From Firmicutes bacterium UBA1702 (GTDB taxonomy: Bacteria > Bacillota > Clostridia > Peptostreptococcales > Anaerovoracaceae): a DNA stretch of 16,271 bases. The notes under the pieces are model-generated. The model did no database searches. It was not told where the DNA came from and worked only from the letters and a program-made list of their open reading frames with translations. Of this stretch, positions 14,363 through 16,271 are shown one piece after another. Both the position numbers and the translations under genes were made by a program. The stretch's first letter is position 1. Each line of letters opens with the position of its first letter. Location: contig DCJK01000013.1 of assembly GCA_002320005.1 (NCBI GenBank), positions 213,195-229,465 of the forward strand, in the 5' to 3' direction.

Positions 14363-16009
14363 ATGAAAGTATCAGCAGACAAAATCTTTATTAACGCCAA
14401 AGCGTATACACTTGAAGCTGAAGGCGTTTGCAAAGAAGCAATTGTCATCAAGGATGGAAAGTTTGCGTATGTGGGAACAAATGAAGAAGCACTTGCAAAC
14501 TACGACGCAAAAGAGATTATTGACCTTGAAGGAAAGACAGTTCTTCCGGGTATGGGAGACTCCCACATGCATTTCTTCGCATTTTGCCAGACTTTCACAA
14601 CTGTTGATTTAGGCGGAGCAAAGAGCAAGAAGGAAGTTATAGAAAGACTTGCAAAGAAAGCAGCAGAAACACCGGAAGGTGAATGGATCAAGGGCTCCAA
14701 TTTTGACCAGTCAAAATGGGAAGATTCCGAGGACCAGCTGCCGACAAAGGAAGACCTGGACAAAGCCAGTACAAAGCATCCTATCGTAATCAAGAGAGTG
14801 TGCCTGCATACTGCAGTAGCCAACAGCCTGGCTCTGGAAAAAGCAGGAATCGGCAAGGGATATGACTTCGGGCCGGGAGGTACTGTAGTTCTTGACGAAG
14901 ACGGAATGCCTAACGGAATTTTCAGAGAACAGGCATCAAAGATTTACGATGAACTGATTCCTGACCCGTTCCTCATTCCTGAAAATAAAAAGAAATACAT
15001 GAAACAGGGATTTGACCTGGCAGCACAGTACGGCTTGACAATGATCCACACTTATGCTGCTGAAATCTGGAAATATTCAGAAGATATAAATGATTACATA
15101 GAACTTAACAGAAAGGGCGAACTCCCTGTAAGAATGACAGTATGCCTCGATTACTTCTATAACAAGCCTTTCGTTACAAAGGAAGAAAGAGAAGACCCTT
15201 ACAGAGCTGCTCAGTTCGGTACTTTCAAAATTTTCTGTGACGGTTCACTGGGCTCAAGATCCGCAAAACTTTTTGAACCTTATGACGACGATCCGACAAC
15301 AGACGGTATACTGGTAATCAGCCAGGAAGACCTTAACGAAAGAGTACTTAAAGGCTACGAGATGGGTCTTCAGCCGGCTATTCACTGCATAGGTGACAAG
15401 GGTCTTGACTGTGTAGTTACAGCCATTGAATATGCGCTGGAAAAGAGCCGTGAACATGGAATGACTGAGAGAGAGCAGAAAGACAGACTGCCTTTCAGAA
15501 TAATACATGCTCAGATGGCAAATCCGGATCTTATCGAAAGAATGACGAAGCTTCCTCTGGTTCTTGATATTCAGCCTGCGTTCTTCCTGACAGACCTTCA
15601 CTGGATCAAAGACAGAGTCGGTGAAAAGAGAGCTGCAATGAGCTACACCTGGAAGACTTACCAGGATGCAGGGCTGATGCTGACAGGAGGTTCAGACTGC
15701 CCTGTAGAAATCTTCTCACCATGGAATGGTATCTTCTCGCTGGTAACCAGAAAAGACCTGGATTGCTGGCCGGAAGGCGGAGTTCAGCCTGAAGAAAAAC
15801 TTTCCGTATACGATGCTGTATGTATGTTCTCAAAGAACATCCCTTATGCTAACGGAGAGCAGGATCTGATGGGAACGATAGAGGCAGGAAAGTTTGCTGA
15901 CATGGTAGTAATTGACAGAGATATATTTGAAATTCCTGAAGATGAAATTAAGGATATTCAGGCACTGAATACCTATATGGCAGGAAGAGAAACTTACAGA
16001 AGAGCATAA
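14363..16009 (+). CDS. YtcJ-type amidohydrolase family 3 protein
   Basis: A 548-residue metal-dependent amidohydrolase (Amidohydro_3, COG1574). The opening KIFINAKAYTLE and IVIKDGKFAYVG are the beta-sandwich. The TIM-barrel ligands follow: DSHMHF with His68 and His70, the FKIFCDGSLGSR segment (Lys289, a likely carboxylated or structural lysine, and Asp293), AIHCIGDKG with His341, IIHAQMANP with His382 and SDCPVE with Asp445. The C-terminus returns to the sandwich (GTIEAGKFADMVVIDRD). Members hydrolyse cyclic or linear amides and imides; substrates are mostly unknown. The GGGAGG ribosome site overlaps the end of the regulator gene and the gap is 3 bases, so they are co-translated. Its place after three M20 enzymes suggests one pathway of amide breakdown. 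Confidence 0.87.
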   Translation: MKVSADKIFINAKAYTLEAEGVCKEAIVIKDGKFAYVGTNEEALANYDAKEIIDLEGKTVLPGMGDSHMHFFAFCQTFTTVDLGGAKSKKEVIERLAKKAAETPEGEWIKGSNFDQSKWEDSEDQLPTKEDLDKASTKHPIVIKRVCLHTAVANSLALEKAGIGKGYDFGPGGTVVLDEDGMPNGIFREQASKIYDELIPDPFLIPENKKKYMKQGFDLAAQYGLTMIHTYAAEIWKYSEDINDYIELNRKGELPVRMTVCLDYFYNKPFVTKEEREDPYRAAQFGTFKIFCDGSLGSRSAKLFEPYDDDPTTDGILVISQEDLNERVLKGYEMGLQPAIHCIGDKGLDCVVTAIEYALEKSREHGMTEREQKDRLPFRIIHAQMANPDLIERMTKLPLVLDIQPAFFLTDLHWIKDRVGEKRAAMSYTWKTYQDAGLMLTGGSDCPVEIFSPWNGIFSLVTRKDLDCWPEGGVQPEEKLSVYDAVCMFSKNIPYANGEQDLMGTIEAGKFADMVVIDRDIFEIPEDEIKDIQALNTYMAGRETYRRA

Positions 16010-16024
16010 CAGAATTATCATGTG

Positions 16025-16082
16025 TGCGGCTGCCGTGCAGAACGCGGCAGCCGCAGGACATAGTTCGTATGCTCTTATTTTT
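16025..16082 (+). terminator. Possible operon terminator after the amidohydrolase
   Basis: A strong 11-bp GC-rich stem, TGCGGCTGCCG (16025-16035) with CGGCAGCCGCA (16045-16055), has a 9-base loop. A run of six T residues follows only at 16077-16082, after a 21-base gap that could hold a weak CATA/TATG hairpin. The stem is certain, the terminator role probable but atypical. Confidence 0.5.
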
Positions 16083-16117
16083 TAGAAAAGAACGGAATTG
16101 ACGCCGGAGCACAGTAA

Positions 16118-16271
16118 ATGGAAATAAAGGATATTGAAAAGTACAGCGGAATATATGACAAGGTGGATGCCTTCATAATAGTAAACGAAGATAATATAAT
16201 TCAATATTCTGCCATGATAAATGACGACGGAACATGCCTCAAAACAAAAGATGTTATAGGCAGAGATCTGT
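16118..16271 (+). CDS. Start of a PAS-containing regulator, RocR-like (cut by window edge)
   Basis: Only the first 51 codons are present. Segments VDAFIIVNEDNIIQYSAMI near 13-31 and KTKDVIGRDL at the end match the N-terminal PAS domain of RocR-type sigma-54 activators (pattern: inner reporter strands, then DVIGK/R-L). The ATG has a weak CGGAGC ribosome site about 7 bases upstream. It follows the hydrolase operon after the hairpin. If correct, it would control amino-acid catabolic genes through sigma-54. The AAA+ and helix-turn-helix domains needed to prove this lie beyond the window; any PAS protein, such as a histidine kinase, would look similar here. Confidence 0.5.
   Translation, partial: MEIKDIEKYSGIYDKVDAFIIVNEDNIIQYSAMINDDGTCLKTKDVIGRDL

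Noticed and set aside
1..16271. CRISPR arrays, toxin-antitoxin pairs, phage or defence genes
   Set aside because: No repeat-spacer pattern and no families of these kinds were seen on either strand.

Overview
The window looks like chromosomal DNA from an anaerobic, low-to-mid GC Firmicute of class Clostridia. The grounds are AGGAGG-type ribosome binding sites, frequent AGA arginine codons, SigA-like promoters (TTGACA-17-TATAAT) and typical families: PadR/DUF2812, Nim-like flavoprotein, RocB-like M20 peptidases and a RocR-like regulator. A Eubacteriales Family XIII-like host is a guess from gene content only. There is no insertion sequence, phage gene, CRISPR array or replication origin.

Left part (1-4764). 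Two PLP aminotransferase genes form a minus-strand operon, the second running off the left edge. They are divergent from a PucR-family regulator, whose SigA-type promoter carries a repeated AT-rich 14-mer. Convergent to it is a minus-strand gene for a MerR/BltR-type effector-binding protein without its N-terminal DNA-reading helices, overlapped at its end by a possible 40-codon gene. A region of about 300 bases with tandem minus-strand terminators follows, then tRNA-Ser(GGA).

Middle part (4765-8766). A PadR regulator and a DUF2812 membrane protein form an autoregulated-looking minus-strand operon with two TATCGA-N3-TCGATA sites at its promoter. Divergent from it are a Nim-like flavoprotein, an ACT-less homoserine dehydrogenase-like protein and a small acidic protein with a Cys-Gly-Cys motif.

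Right part (8767-16271). This is the most striking region: a plus-strand operon of three consecutive M20 metallohydrolases (RocB-like, ArgE/DapE-like, RocB-like), a SARP/BTAD transcriptional regulator and a YtcJ-type amidohydrolase. Beyond a strong hairpin is the start of what looks like a PAS-containing, RocR-like sigma-54 activator. A SigA promoter and a possible H-type pseudoknot precede the operon, and a perfect 32-bp palindrome separates its first two genes.

The genes read together as an amino-acid or peptide-amide catabolic locus. Hydrolases would release amino acids from amide or peptide conjugates, and the aminotransferases and dehydrogenase could process the products. The substrate cannot be read from sequence; this is inference from families and gene order.
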